A stretch of 64,000 bases of DNA from Mesorhizobium sp. AR02 (GTDB lineage Bacteria; Pseudomonadota; Alphaproteobacteria; Rhizobiales; Rhizobiaceae), in NCBI RefSeq assembly GCF_024746835.1, contig NZ_CP080531.1, positions 1,674,001-1,738,000 on the forward strand. Direction: 5' to 3'. The position numbers were made by a program, and so were the translations under genes. Every line of letters begins with the position of its first letter. The stretch's first letter is position 1. The notes beneath the pieces were generated by a model. That model ran no database searches. It had not been told where the DNA came from and saw nothing but the letters and a program-made list of their open reading frames with translations. Below, piece by piece: positions 53,188-61,683 of the stretch.

Positions 53188-53937
53188 ATGTCGAACGTTC
53201 ACGTTCCGGCAGCCGCCGAAGGTATGCCCACTCTCAACCGCCGCACCGCCCTTGCCGTCACCAGCGCAGGGTTCGTCTCTGCGATCACCGTTCTTTCGAC
53301 GCCTGCCAAGGCTGTGCCTGTCGAGGCCACCCCAGTGTCAACCGAGTTGCTGGCGCTGATTGATGCCAAGCATGCCGCTTACGCCCGCTTCGAAGAGGCG
53401 ATCGAACGCGCCACCCCCTTGGAAGAGGAATACCTGCCGAAGACAGCCGAGCTTTATGTTCCGCTGTCCATCGGGGGCGGGCAATCGCACAGCCTTCGCT
53501 ATTCGGAACTGGAGCGCGTGGAAGACGATCTGCGCGACGACATCAAGCGCCGCTACCGTGAGCAGGCGCAGAAATTGATTGCGCTGCACAAGGTCGCCCC
53601 CGATCTGGGGAAGCAGTCGGCAGCCGCGCTACGCAAGGCGGAGCAGGCCGACCTGCGGACATTGAAGCGCATCGTCAAGCAAGAGCGCGCAAGGCGTAGC
53701 GCTGTGGGCCTTGAACAGGCGATCAACGAACGCAACGAGGCATCCGACGCCGAGCGCTCCGCACTGAATGCCGTGTGCGCCTATCGCTGCACCACCATGG
53801 AGGAACACCGCGTCAAGGCCGAGTTCTTAAAGGAGTTCGCCACCGGCAAATATGGCGACCTTCAGCCCGAAGACGTTGACGCGTTGCTTTGGTCGTTCCT
53901 CCCGTCTGACGTTGCCGAGGAAGGCGGTGCCGCATGA
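53188..53937 (+). CDS. Hypothetical protein with twin-arginine-like signal and coiled coil
   Basis: 249 residues. NRRTALAVTSAGFVSA near residue 17 followed by TPAKA looks like a Tat signal. The rest is a long charged helix region (ELERVEDDLRDDIKRRYREQ; ERARRSAVGLEQAINER). Similar proteins are known to me only as accessory-region hypotheticals. Its stop overlaps the start of the next gene (ATGA). SD AGGAGC precedes the ATG. Confidence 0.65.
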   Translation: MSNVHVPAAAEGMPTLNRRTALAVTSAGFVSAITVLSTPAKAVPVEATPVSTELLALIDAKHAAYARFEEAIERATPLEEEYLPKTAELYVPLSIGGGQSHSLRYSELERVEDDLRDDIKRRYREQAQKLIALHKVAPDLGKQSAAALRKAEQADLRTLKRIVKQERARRSAVGLEQAINERNEASDAERSALNAVCAYRCTTMEEHRVKAEFLKEFATGKYGDLQPEDVDALLWSFLPSDVAEEGGAA

Positions 53938-54407
53938 GGGCCGTCTTGAAGCCCCTCGGGATGCCGAAGGGGATGGACCCTCGCCAGTGGCGCCAGTCGG
54001 TCGAGAAGCGCCTGAACGACCTCTTGGACCGCGCCATGAGCCTCATTACAGCGCTCGACGTGATGGAAGCCGAGAGCATGGATCTGGAGGAAGTGGGCGA
54101 CGACGAACCGTCAATCGGCTGGACGGCTCGCGGCCCGCAAGCTGGCGGGCTGAACGATGATTGCGAATTGGACGATGCTGATAGAGAGGACAGCGGGGAC
54201 GAGCACGAACCGTCTCTTGGCTGGTCTGCCGCAACCGATCAGCATCTAGCCTTGGCTGACTACGGTACGGCGCGCGATGTCTGCTTCTTCGATGGCGAGC
54301 AGGACACAGCTGACGAGCCGACAATGGGAACAGCCGAGGCGTGGGGCCAAGGACCGATCGTTGGCGTGAACTGCCACGCATTAGAAATCATCGGCAACGA
54401 GGATTGA
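53934..54407 (+). CDS. Hypothetical acidic protein with EPSxGW repeats
   Basis: 157 residues, strongly acidic. The sequence DEPSIGWTA recurs as EHEPSLGWSA, and DEPTMGTAEAWG is a third related copy. I know similar short repeat-bearing proteins in rhizobial mobile regions without known function. It is coupled to the previous gene. Confidence 0.65.
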   Translation: MRAVLKPLGMPKGMDPRQWRQSVEKRLNDLLDRAMSLITALDVMEAESMDLEEVGDDEPSIGWTARGPQAGGLNDDCELDDADREDSGDEHEPSLGWSAATDQHLALADYGTARDVCFFDGEQDTADEPTMGTAEAWGQGPIVGVNCHALEIIGNED

Positions 54408-54479
54408 TCAATTGCCCTTGGGACACTTGATAGCCCGCTGCCTCACGGTGGCGGGCCACTCAGCGGTAGAGTCCGCGCC

Positions 54480-54698
54480 CTAGCTGGTCCCTTGCGGGGT
54501 GTAGCTGAACCCTATCGTCCTGCCTTTGCAATTTGGGCAGCGAACTTTCGGCGAAAGGTAAGACGCCATGGCCGACGCGTCGGCACCGTGCGTGTCGCGC
54601 CATTGAACGAGGTCAAGCTTCACTGTGTGGCCACAACGCGCGCAATGCGCCGTTATTCCCATGCCCGCATCAATCAGGCGCCTAAAAGTCCAATTCAT
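54480..54698 (-). CDS. Small zinc-ribbon-like protein
   Basis: 72 residues with two CxxC pairs (HCARCGHTVKLD; VRCPNCKGRTIG) spaced ~35 residues, a probable zinc-binding fold. The family occurs in rhizobial accessory DNA with unknown function. An alternative TTG start at 54707 adds three residues. Confidence 0.72.
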   Translation of the reverse strand: MNWTFRRLIDAGMGITAHCARCGHTVKLDLVQWRDTHGADASAMASYLSPKVRCPNCKGRTIGFSYTPQGTS

Positions 54699-54892
54699 CC
54701 GGCTCAAACTCTTTGATCGTTCGATTTCCTACGTTTTCATATCCAGGCGGGTTTCGGGTGAGGACGCGGACAGACTGTCGCAGGAGTTCGGAAGAAAATC
54801 ATTCGCCGGCCCCGGCGACATGCCCACGTTTACCCGTCCGGCTGGTCATACTTGTAATTGGCGCGAGCGCCGCTACGTCCAGATGGAATAAA

Positions 54893-54932
54893 AAAGCCCG
54901 CTGCCGGCCTGAGGGGAGCGGCAGCGGGCTTT
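54893..54932. terminator. Strong inverted repeat, bidirectional terminator
   Basis: AAAGCCCGCTGCC (54893-54905) is an exact inverted copy of GGCAGCGGGCTTT (54920-54932), a 13-bp stem around GGCCTGAGGGGAGC. A-tract and T-tract lie on the two sides. Confidence 0.85.
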
Positions 54933-55684
54933 AAGCGAGGGCGGGTCCGGGGCCTAGGGGGGCTTTGGTTTTGGACCCATCCGAACGATGCGCCGCAATG
55001 ATGACCGAGTCCTTAACGAGATCGCGACCGTTTTGTCGGCCTGAGCAATCCTGTGGGAAACCTTTGATCGAACTCAAGCTGAATGGGCCAAGACCTGGGA
55101 CGAAGGTCACAAAGCCCACGAGAGGAGAAGCAGACCAACTGCGACAGGCAGCACGGCCGCCAGAACGCCCTCGATCATCAGCAATTCGTTACGATTGAAC
55201 ACTTGGAACCTCGCTCTAGTGGAACCTGGATAGAATTTCCAAATCCCCAGAGAGTTCCGTACTCCTCCGAAAGTCTTGCAGCCCGAACTTCGGACAGCAG
55301 TTCGATCAGCGCAGGCAAAACAGCCAATTCAAGTCAACAATGGGTCTGGGACGAGTACAGGCTCGTTAGTTCAGCCAGACGGGTCCAAGCGCCCACAAAT
55401 TGTCGTTCAGCCCTCCCATCGAACCGGACGACAATAGCCAGGGCCTGGTGGCAGCCGAAGCGCTGCATCTGAGCATCGTCAAGCCGTTCATATCGCCACA
55501 TTGCGACCACTACCGGGCTACACGTGTCTTGCATGATGTGATGTTGAAGGCCGTACGGGATGACACCACAGGACCGGTGCGACCGCCTGCGGCACCTTGA
55601 CGGAATATTAGCGACCTCTAAAAGTTTGTGCTGCGGCAGGCGATGTCTCAGCAACACCCCTGCCGAAGATCGGCCCTCCGATCG
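54933..55684. other. Mostly non-coding stretch
   Basis: About 750 bases. A 23-residue hydrophobic peptide can be read on the minus strand at 55107-55178 (MIEGVLAAVLPVAVGLLLL...), and a weak 66-codon frame lies at 55334-55534. Otherwise nothing is recognisable. Confidence 0.4.
55334..55534 (-). CDS. Possible 66-residue hypothetical protein
   Basis: The frame MQDTCSPVVVAMWRYERLDD continues with QMQRFGCHQALAIVVRFDG. The amino-acid composition looks protein-like, but there is no ribosome binding site and no family. It may be a decayed gene end. Confidence 0.22.
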   Translation of the reverse strand: MQDTCSPVVVAMWRYERLDDAQMQRFGCHQALAIVVRFDGRAERQFVGAWTRLAELTSLYSSQTHC

Positions 55685-55717
55685 GCCCGCGCTTGCCCGC
55701 AAGCGGCGCGGGCTTTT
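55685..55717 (+). terminator. Hairpin with T-run
   Basis: GCCCGCGC (55685-55692) pairs with GCGCGGGC (55706-55713), and inner CTTGC pairs with GCAAG. TTTT follows. It lies just before the small gene at 55736, with no clear gene upstream on this strand. Confidence 0.7.
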
Positions 55718-55735
55718 GTGACCTGGAGAGAAGAG

Positions 55736-55897
55736 ATGACCGACGAGCCGGAAACGACCTACGTCGTGAGCGTCTACGAGGCGCCGCATTGGCGCACAGT
55801 GCTTACCACCAAGGATAAGGCCAAAGCACTCGCCTGGGCGAGAGAGATCGGCGACAAGGTGCGGATCGAGGAGATCACGCCGAAGGTGAAGCGCTAG
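55736..55897 (+). CDS. Small hypothetical protein
   Basis: 53 residues (MTDEPETTYVVSVYEAPHWR...), ending VRIEEITPKVKR. GGAGAGAAG directly precedes the ATG. A degenerate copy of its C-terminal end is present at 57367-57438. No family or function is known. Confidence 0.55.
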   Translation: MTDEPETTYVVSVYEAPHWRTVLTTKDKAKALAWAREIGDKVRIEEITPKVKR

Positions 55898-55933
55898 AGC
55901 CTTACCCTTTTGAAGCGCCCCTTGGTGGTGGCG

Positions 55934-56146
55934 CTAACCGCGCGGTCTGGATTTCGGTGCTGGCAAACTCTCACACGGATTAGCGGCCAATCTGGCGGAT
56001 CGCCGATGATCTCTTAGCCACAGGAACTTCATTCTTCTAGCCAGCCTCTTATCGCGATCGCCATCACCAGCGGTCGCTCGGCCATGCGTTGCAGCGATCA
56101 CATAGTCGGCTCTGTTCGTTCGGTAGTCTTCTTTTTGTACAGACAT
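55934..56146 (-). CDS. Small basic hypothetical protein
   Basis: 70 residues, Arg-rich (DRDKRLARRMKFLWLRDHRR). GGGAGGAAACG precedes the ATG, a near-ideal ribosome binding site. No family is recognised. The upstream gap has the palindrome TGTAT...ATACA (56239-56255), a possible operator. Confidence 0.5.
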   Translation of the reverse strand: MSVQKEDYRTNRADYVIAATHGRATAGDGDRDKRLARRMKFLWLRDHRRSARLAANPCESLPAPKSRPRG

Positions 56147-56699
56147 CGTTTCCTCCCAGTCCGCGCGGCCTTTTTCCCTCCTTTTGGCCTGGAGGAGACA
56201 CTAGCTGCCGATGTGTCGCAGGAGTCAACCAATTGGGGATTGTATTAAAATGATACACTCTGCCGTCGCGCCTAGGCGACAAAGGTGCGGAGCAGGGCAA
56301 GGACGGCGCCGGCCGTGCAGCCTTTGGGCAAGCCACGAGCTAATGACAGCAGTGCCGGCAGGTCGGCAGGCAGCCATGGCGTGATCGCGGAAGCCAGGGC
56401 GCGCGTCCTATGCCCTTCGCAGCTCACGACGATTGCTCATCGGACTCCCCGCTGGCCAGCTTCAGTCAGGATTAAAAACTCGACGCTTTCGGGATGCCCT
56501 TTTGCTGCCCTGGACCGTAGTGAAATTTTTCGTGCGAACTCTTTCAGAGGGTTTTGGCGGCTCTTTTGAGTGCGGGAGCGGAACCGCGACTGGAAGCGGA
56601 CTTTCAATCGTTGAATATTCCGCCCTGTTGCAAAAGTAGCGCAGACTCTTCGTGAGAAAATGAGCAAAGCTAGAAGTTGATGAATTTGGAGACGAAGGC
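56147..56699. other. Non-coding stretch upstream of the porin
   Basis: 553 bases without a convincing gene. It has the TGTATTAAAATGATACA palindrome at 56239-56255 and is AT-richer near 56220-56260. It probably holds the promoters of both flanking genes. Confidence 0.4.
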
Positions 56700-57362
56700 A
56701 TGAAACTCGCGCTCATCTGTTCCGCTGCGTTTCTGGCAGCATCGTCGCCTGTTCTGGCTGCTGACCTCGTCGAGCCTGTTGCTGCCGCGCCTTTTTCATG
56801 GACCGGCTTTTACATCGGCGCCCAGGCGGGCGGCGGGTGGAACGACAGTCGCTGGTCGCAAACGGGCAGTCCTACCTTCAACACCAACGGCTCAGGCGGT
56901 GTTTTCGGCGGCCAGATTGGCTACAACTACCAGATCAACCAGTTTGTCATCGGCATTGAAGGCGACCTTGCGGGCTCGACTGTAAAGGGTGACGCCCAAT
57001 GTTCGACCACCGCAGGTTCCGTCTGCGAGACCAAGCAGGATTATCTGGGTTCCGTGCGCGGACGTCTCGGATACGCGTTCGACCGGTTCCTTGTTTATGG
57101 CGACGGTGGTGTTGCATTCACGAAGTATAAATTCGCCGAAACCCAGCTTTTCCTGCAATCGTTTGACGGCGGGTCCCGGGTTGGCTGGACCGCTGGTCTG
57201 GGCGTCGAATATGCATTCACTGACCATTGGACCGCAGGTGCCGAATGGAACTATTACGACTTTGGCTCGAAAAGTGGTGCGAGCAGCGTAAATCCAGGCT
57301 TCTCGGTCGACAATCGCGACACGGAGAATGTTGTTGTAGGCAAGATCAACTACAAGTTCTGA
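56700..57362 (+). CDS. Outer-membrane beta-barrel porin-family protein (Omp25/31-like)
   Basis: 220 residues: signal peptide (1-20, ending VLA|AD), then an eight-stranded barrel typical of rhizobial and Brucella Omp25/Omp31 proteins (SWTGFYIGAQAGGGWN; NFVIGIEGD-like; YGDGGVAFTKYKF; GWTAGLGVEYAF). It ends in a C-terminal KINYKF with terminal Phe, the outer-membrane targeting signal. It has a structural role in the outer membrane. A single accessory-region copy; core copies are expected elsewhere. Confidence 0.88.
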   Translation: MKLALICSAAFLAASSPVLAADLVEPVAAAPFSWTGFYIGAQAGGGWNDSRWSQTGSPTFNTNGSGGVFGGQIGYNYQINQFVIGIEGDLAGSTVKGDAQCSTTAGSVCETKQDYLGSVRGRLGYAFDRFLVYGDGGVAFTKYKFAETQLFLQSFDGGSRVGWTAGLGVEYAFTDHWTAGAEWNYYDFGSKSGASSVNPGFSVDNRDTENVVVGKINYKF

Positions 57363-57366
57363 GATA

Positions 57367-57438
57367 GTCCGCGCGGTGGTCGAGGACGGAGTGAGGGCGC
57401 GGATCGAGGAGTTCGTGCCGAGGGTTAATAGGCGCTAA
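57367..57438 (+). pseudogene. Degenerate copy of the C-terminus of the gene at 55736
   Basis: Right after the porin stop the frame reads VRAVVEDGVRARIEEFVPRV then NRR and stop. It aligns with the end of the gene at 55736-55897 (AREIGDKVRIEEITPKVKR). The 5' part of the copy is missing, which suggests it was lost when the porin gene arrived or by deletion. Confidence 0.5.
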
Positions 57439-57711
57439 AGTCCTAAGCGGTGCCGCCCGCGCCACCGCCGCCGGATTCAATTATCCTAACGAGCGCGCGT
57501 CCACTGGTCGCCGGCCCTGAGCTGCACGAAAGCAAAATCATCACTGCCGCAGTTGCCGGGTCCTCCCGATATTGGACGACCATCAACGCCGGGCATGGAG
57601 CTTTGTTTCCTTCGCGGAGCAACCAACCCAGCACTTCAGTCCGGCTGCTTCAAAAGCCCGTCCCAGGTCGACCCGGGACGGGTATGAAATTGCGCCAGAA
57701 ACGCTACCGAA

Positions 57712-57933
57712 TTATTTGCAATCAGCCAGAAGCTTCAACGCTTTGTCGGCGTCGCCCTTAGTGGCGTAGGTTTTCTTGCCGGCATCGATCAACTTCGTGC
57801 CGTCCGGCTTTTTCATAACGACTTCACACTTCTTCGTGGCGGCATCCTTTGCCACCCAGTATTCCGTGGCAGCGAAAGCGGGCATGCTGCAAACGGTTAC
57901 GAGTGCAGCGGCAACGGCTACTTTGCGAAACAT
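57712..57933 (-). CDS. Small periplasmic hypothetical protein
   Basis: 73 residues: signal peptide (MFRKVAVAAALVTVCSMPAFA), then a 52-residue mature domain (ATEYWVAKDAATKKCEVVMK) ending in ADC. Two cysteines may bond. The start at 57933 has GGAGG 7 nt upstream; an ATG 6 nt earlier is too close. The family is of unknown function and common in rhizobia. Confidence 0.75.
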   Translation of the reverse strand: MFRKVAVAAALVTVCSMPAFAATEYWVAKDAATKKCEVVMKKPDGTKLIDAGKKTYATKGDADKALKLLADCK

Positions 57934-58108
57934 CTTCATTCCTCCATTCAGAACTTGTCCCTCCATTCCCAAGTTCGTGCACGACTTTGACGCCAGCGTG
58001 GCGGTAAGTTTACAAAACCGTATGGAACTGGACCGCAGAGCCCTGCCGTGGCGGATAAAAGCGCCCGGCAGGCAATTGAAGCGCAGATCCAGCGGTTGAC
58101 GGTGCCCT

Positions 58109-59080
58109 TCAATTGGCATTCTCCTGGATCGCAGAAAGCAGCCATGGTTGCCCAGTCTCGCGAGTGAAGGTCCACAACTCGGTTGTTTCGACAGGATTGT
58201 AGGGATCTCCCTTCTCGATCGCGCCTGTTTGACGGTTGCGCATCACATCGATAGCAGACCAACGCATAGCCACGGTCGCGTAGTCGCGCATGCCCTCGCG
58301 CCACGCTTCGGAGACCTCACCGTTCAAAAACTGAAGCTTTGATACGTCGTTCTTCAGGCCTTTGGTGGCGTTATCCGCCAACTCCTCTGAGAGGTAGGAA
58401 ACCATTTCGGGAGTGGTCAGCCGGCGTAGCGCTTGGTGGTCTTCGCGGGTGAACGCCGCTTGCAAGTCCGCGAGAATGCGCTCGAAAGCAGAACGATCGG
58501 CGTCGGTAATCCCGATTTCGTCTGCGCTGGTTGCGCCACTTGCCCCCGTGCCGGCGGCTGGTGGGCTGTAAGTTTGCGCGTCGGTTCCAAAACCCTGCCG
58601 GCCAAACGGAAAGCCAAGACTTCTCGCCTCGGCCGGAGCCGTATTGTTGCGGTTGAAAAACCGCATTGCCAACATGACGACACCGCCGATCAGCAACAAC
58701 TGGATTATGAAGCTGAGGCCGCCACCGATGCCGCCAAATCCGTGGCCGAACATCATGCCAAAAATGCCATTGAAGAGCAGCCCTCCGACCAACCCGCCAA
58801 CCAGCCCTCCGCCGAAACCGCTCCAAAAACTTGGCCGTGGCTGAGCAAGCGACGGCTGCGACGGCGACACCGGCTGGGCGGGAGCCGGCGTCATCGAGCG
58901 CTTTACGGGCGCGGTATACGGTACAGTAGTCGTCGGGGCTGGTGCTTGGAAAGTCCGGCTGCCGCGACTGCCAAAACTGCCGCCCCTGCGTGCTTCTGCC
59001 GGGTTGAGCGATATGCTCCCAAGTGCCGTCGAGAGTATCAACAGTATCGACGCTACTTGGATCAGCCGTGACTTAGACAT
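58109..59080 (-). CDS. Tim44-like domain protein with signal and glycine-rich region
   Basis: 323 residues. A signal or anchor (RLIQVASILLILSTALGSIS) is followed by a Pro-rich stretch, then a Gly-rich membrane segment (FGGGLVGGLVGGLLFNGIFG) and a second helix (LSFIIQLLLIGGVVMLAMRF). The C-terminal ~130 residues form a Tim44-like domain (FERILADLQAAFTREDHQAL). This is the typical envelope Tim44-like layout of Proteobacteria; function is unknown. Confidence 0.83.
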   Translation of the reverse strand: MSKSRLIQVASILLILSTALGSISLNPAEARRGGSFGSRGSRTFQAPAPTTTVPYTAPVKRSMTPAPAQPVSPSQPSLAQPRPSFWSGFGGGLVGGLVGGLLFNGIFGMMFGHGFGGIGGGLSFIIQLLLIGGVVMLAMRFFNRNNTAPAEARSLGFPFGRQGFGTDAQTYSPPAAGTGASGATSADEIGITDADRSAFERILADLQAAFTREDHQALRRLTTPEMVSYLSEELADNATKGLKNDVSKLQFLNGEVSEAWREGMRDYATVAMRWSAIDVMRNRQTGAIEKGDPYNPVETTELWTFTRETGQPWLLSAIQENAN

Positions 59081-59367
59081 CCTAAAATCCTTCGGTAGGT
59101 ACCGGTTATCCGCCTCGTAGGCTAGATATGGTGCGGCAGCCCTTACCGTTGAATCTCTCCCGCCATACAATTTGGTAAGCCTTCGCCCTCTTATGAGCCC
59201 AGCGAGGATGAAGAATATCCCGATATGGTGATGCTCAAGGGCGGCTATTCCCGCTGGTGATCCACCCCAAGCCGTGGTGTGCCTTGCACATTGTCGAATC
59301 GTACGCGATTGTCTCGGTGCCTTGGGAGGGCTTGGAATTAAACGACATAGATGGGCGGCGCGAATAT

Positions 59368-59805
59368 ATGATCAAGCGAAGCCTCGCTTTGCTGGCTTTC
59401 CTATCGGCATGTGATGCTGGCGGCAGTAATTCGGCTTCGCGCATAGTCGCGGAATGCCTGCTCCCATTCTCGCAGACGGCAATCTGCGGCGACAACACCG
59501 AATATTCCGTCGAAAAATTCACGGTCAACCCTGCCGGGAATGTCGTCCATCGAGAATGGCGGACTGTGACGGGCCCTAATGCAGGAAACAATGGCGCCTA
59601 TTTTCTGGACGGGTGCAAGGTTCTCGACACAACCAACTGGCGCTGCGAGAAGCCTGTTCCGAATGGCCTTGATGTCTGGAAAATGGAAGACGGGATTTAT
59701 TCAGAAACCTATATCGGAACTGGGATCTCGCTTAGCTCGTCTGATCTCGAATATTACCTCTATGAGATCGGATTTCATTCGGCAGCAGACGGCTTTAAGC
59801 CCTAA
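59368..59805 (+). CDS. Hypothetical lipoprotein
   Basis: 145 residues. The N-terminal MIKRSLALLAFLSAC is a short signal with lipobox LSAC (Cys15). The mature part has several further cysteines (CLLP, CGDN, DGCKV, WRCEK) likely to form disulphides. No family is recognised. The ribosome binding site is weak. Confidence 0.6.
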   Translation: MIKRSLALLAFLSACDAGGSNSASRIVAECLLPFSQTAICGDNTEYSVEKFTVNPAGNVVHREWRTVTGPNAGNNGAYFLDGCKVLDTTNWRCEKPVPNGLDVWKMEDGIYSETYIGTGISLSSSDLEYYLYEIGFHSAADGFKP

Positions 59806-60060
59806 CGCGTTAAGCGGGGAGGCTATTGCGCGCTCGAATGTCCAACGCTATCAGCCGGTTATCAAGCTGACTTGTCTATTTCGCCCTACTTTAGGTGCGC
59901 CGCGCGCGTCGCACCGCGCCCTGAGTTGGAAGCGCGTTCCATCAACAACAAAAATGCCCGCCTGTCGGATACCGGTAAGACTGCTTCTCAATCCCCAATG
60001 AAGCAACTATCCTGCCTGTCGGTCTTGCAGGAACAATCGCGCACTGGCCTGGGGTAAGAA

Positions 60061-60957
60061 TTGAAAACGGAGAGCGTCGCCAGCCAGCAGGCCAACCCAT
60101 ACTTGGCGGTTGTTGTAATTGGGTACCGAGCGCCGGCAAGTATCATCGGTTCAGTCAAATCTCTTATCGATCAGGGCATGCCCCTCGAAATCTTGGTGGT
60201 CAACTCTGGCGGAGGGGATGCAAAGTCGCTTCTGGGCGACGCCGGTATCAATGTACCGGTGATTGAAATTGCCAGGCGAGTCTTCGTTGGTGCTGCGCGC
60301 AATGTCGGGATTGCCTCCACGGAGGCGCCTTTCGTTGCTTTCCTTGCAGACGATTGCCTTGCTTGCCCAGGTTGGGCAGAGGCACGACTTCGCTGGCACC
60401 TTTCGGGGGCAGCCACGGTTTCGAGTGCGATTGCGAACAGCCATCCCCGCAATCCGTTTGCCTGTGCCGCATATCTTGCGCTGTTCCCGCGCCGCCTTCC
60501 AGGCCTTCCCGCAGAACTGGCGCTGCGCTACGGCGTCTCCTTCGATCGCCGGTTGTTTGGGGAATACGGTCTGTTCGACGAAACGATGCGAGTCGCCGAG
60601 GACACGGAATTTCTCGAAAGGTTGCCGCCCGCGCTTAAGCCCATCTGGGAGCCTGAGGTCAAAACCATCCACCGCAACGAAACGCGGTTACGTGGTTTGC
60701 TGGTAGACCAGTACAGGCGTGGCTATCGCAGCGGCGCCTATTATTCCGGGGCACCAGCGATGAGCCCTTTTCGACTTGCTCGCAACAATTTTAAGGATCG
60801 CCGACAGATCCGCAAACTGGCAAGGATTGGACTATCGGAACCGGAGTTGAGCTTCGCCATCCGTTCGATGCCGATTGTTCTGTTAGCTCTGTCTGTAAGG
60901 TCTCTAGGCATTTATTTCGGCGCTCGCTATCGCTTAAAACAGAAAATCGAAAACTGA
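60061..60957 (+). CDS. Glycosyltransferase family 2 protein
   Basis: 298 residues from a TTG preceded by GGGGTAAG. The GT-A fold begins with YLAVVVIGYRAPASIIGSVK and has VVNSGGG. FLADDCLACPGW carries the DxD-like metal site and EYGLFDETMRVAEDTEF the catalytic acidic region. The C-terminal part is a helix and a basic tail. It probably adds a sugar to an envelope polysaccharide. No other glycan genes are adjacent, which points to acquisition as a single gene. Confidence 0.82.
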   Translation: MKTESVASQQANPYLAVVVIGYRAPASIIGSVKSLIDQGMPLEILVVNSGGGDAKSLLGDAGINVPVIEIARRVFVGAARNVGIASTEAPFVAFLADDCLACPGWAEARLRWHLSGAATVSSAIANSHPRNPFACAAYLALFPRRLPGLPAELALRYGVSFDRRLFGEYGLFDETMRVAEDTEFLERLPPALKPIWEPEVKTIHRNETRLRGLLVDQYRRGYRSGAYYSGAPAMSPFRLARNNFKDRRQIRKLARIGLSEPELSFAIRSMPIVLLALSVRSLGIYFGARYRLKQKIEN

Positions 60958-61059
60958 TTAGCAGCCATATCAAGCCAGTTGATGGGTAACCGCGCGCCTC
61001 GGTCCGAACTTGCATTTGCATTTGTGACTGCCGGTCGCCACCCGAGATTTAGCTTATCA

Positions 61060-61418
61060 TCAATTCACCGCCGGTCCCGACCCGGTGAATGTTTCGGCCC
61101 GAAGCCCGGAGATGCCCTCCAAGGTCTCAATAGTCCGATCAATTAGGTGGCGGACGCACTCTGTTTCCATGCGCTCGCCGGCATCATTCACAGATGCGAA
61201 TGCCAACGGTAGCAAGGTGCGGGCTGTGGCCGCCAATGCCAGTGCGTCGGCCGGAGTTTCAGATCGTGACCAATCAGGCTGACCAGCAATTTCAGCAGGT
61301 GATCGCCATGCGTCGGCGCACCCAGCGAATTTAGCCGAACCGCCGAAGCCATCTCCTGCGCCACACTGGTTGCCCGCCGAAGATCTTCGCTGGCAGTCGG
61401 AAGCTCGTCATTCATAAG
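61060..61418 (-). pseudogene. Frameshifted hypothetical gene in the phage-like cluster
   Basis: From ATG at 61418 the frame is protein-like (LPTASEDLRRATSVAQEMAS; AVRLNSLGAP) to about 61280, then degrades to a His/Trp-rich tail. From the same place the -1 frame becomes protein-like (SETPADALALAATARTLLPL; ETECVRHLIDRTIETLEGI) and stops at 61060. The two halves together give a normal gene of ~118 codons, so one base is gained or lost near 61265-61300, or the ribosome shifts there. No family is recognised. It overlaps the next upstream gene by 11 nt. Confidence 0.5.
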
Positions 61419-61683
61419 CGCCTCCGGTAATGTGACGGATCGTTTCGTTTGCGCAGGCCACGAGATCGGCAATGGAACGCCGTGTGGCCACGGCCTCGCA
61501 TGTGAACCGACCGTGACGATAAAGGCCGTGCAAAGGCCCTTTAGGCGCTCCACCACCGGCTCCATGAAACCGGCAAACTCGATGCCCGCGCTTGGCCGGT
61601 GCCTTGCATCCGATCCCGCTCCGCTTGCTGCGAGCTTGGCACCGTGGCGCCGCGTGCGCCTTGTCCATGGGGTTACCGATCAT
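61408..61683 (-). CDS. HGG-motif zinc-finger-like protein of phage-type clusters
   Basis: 91 residues. CQARSKRSGIGCKAP and VCRFHGAGGGAPKG form a Cys/His pattern (Cx7C...CxxH) followed by the conserved HGAGGGAP-HGLYRHG motif. I recognise this family from terminase-adjacent regions of rhizobial prophages. Its start overlaps the previous gene by 11 nt. The function is unknown; DNA binding is plausible. Confidence 0.75.
   Translation of the reverse strand: MIGNPMDKAHAAPRCQARSKRSGIGCKAPAKRGHRVCRFHGAGGGAPKGPLHGLYRHGRFTCEAVATRRSIADLVACANETIRHITGGAYE

Noticed and set aside
57436-57456. CCTAAGCGG matching the tRNA-Thr 3' end, as a possible second att site
   Set aside because: The match is only about nine bases, and the neighbouring tRNA bases differ; expected by chance in this length of GC-rich DNA.
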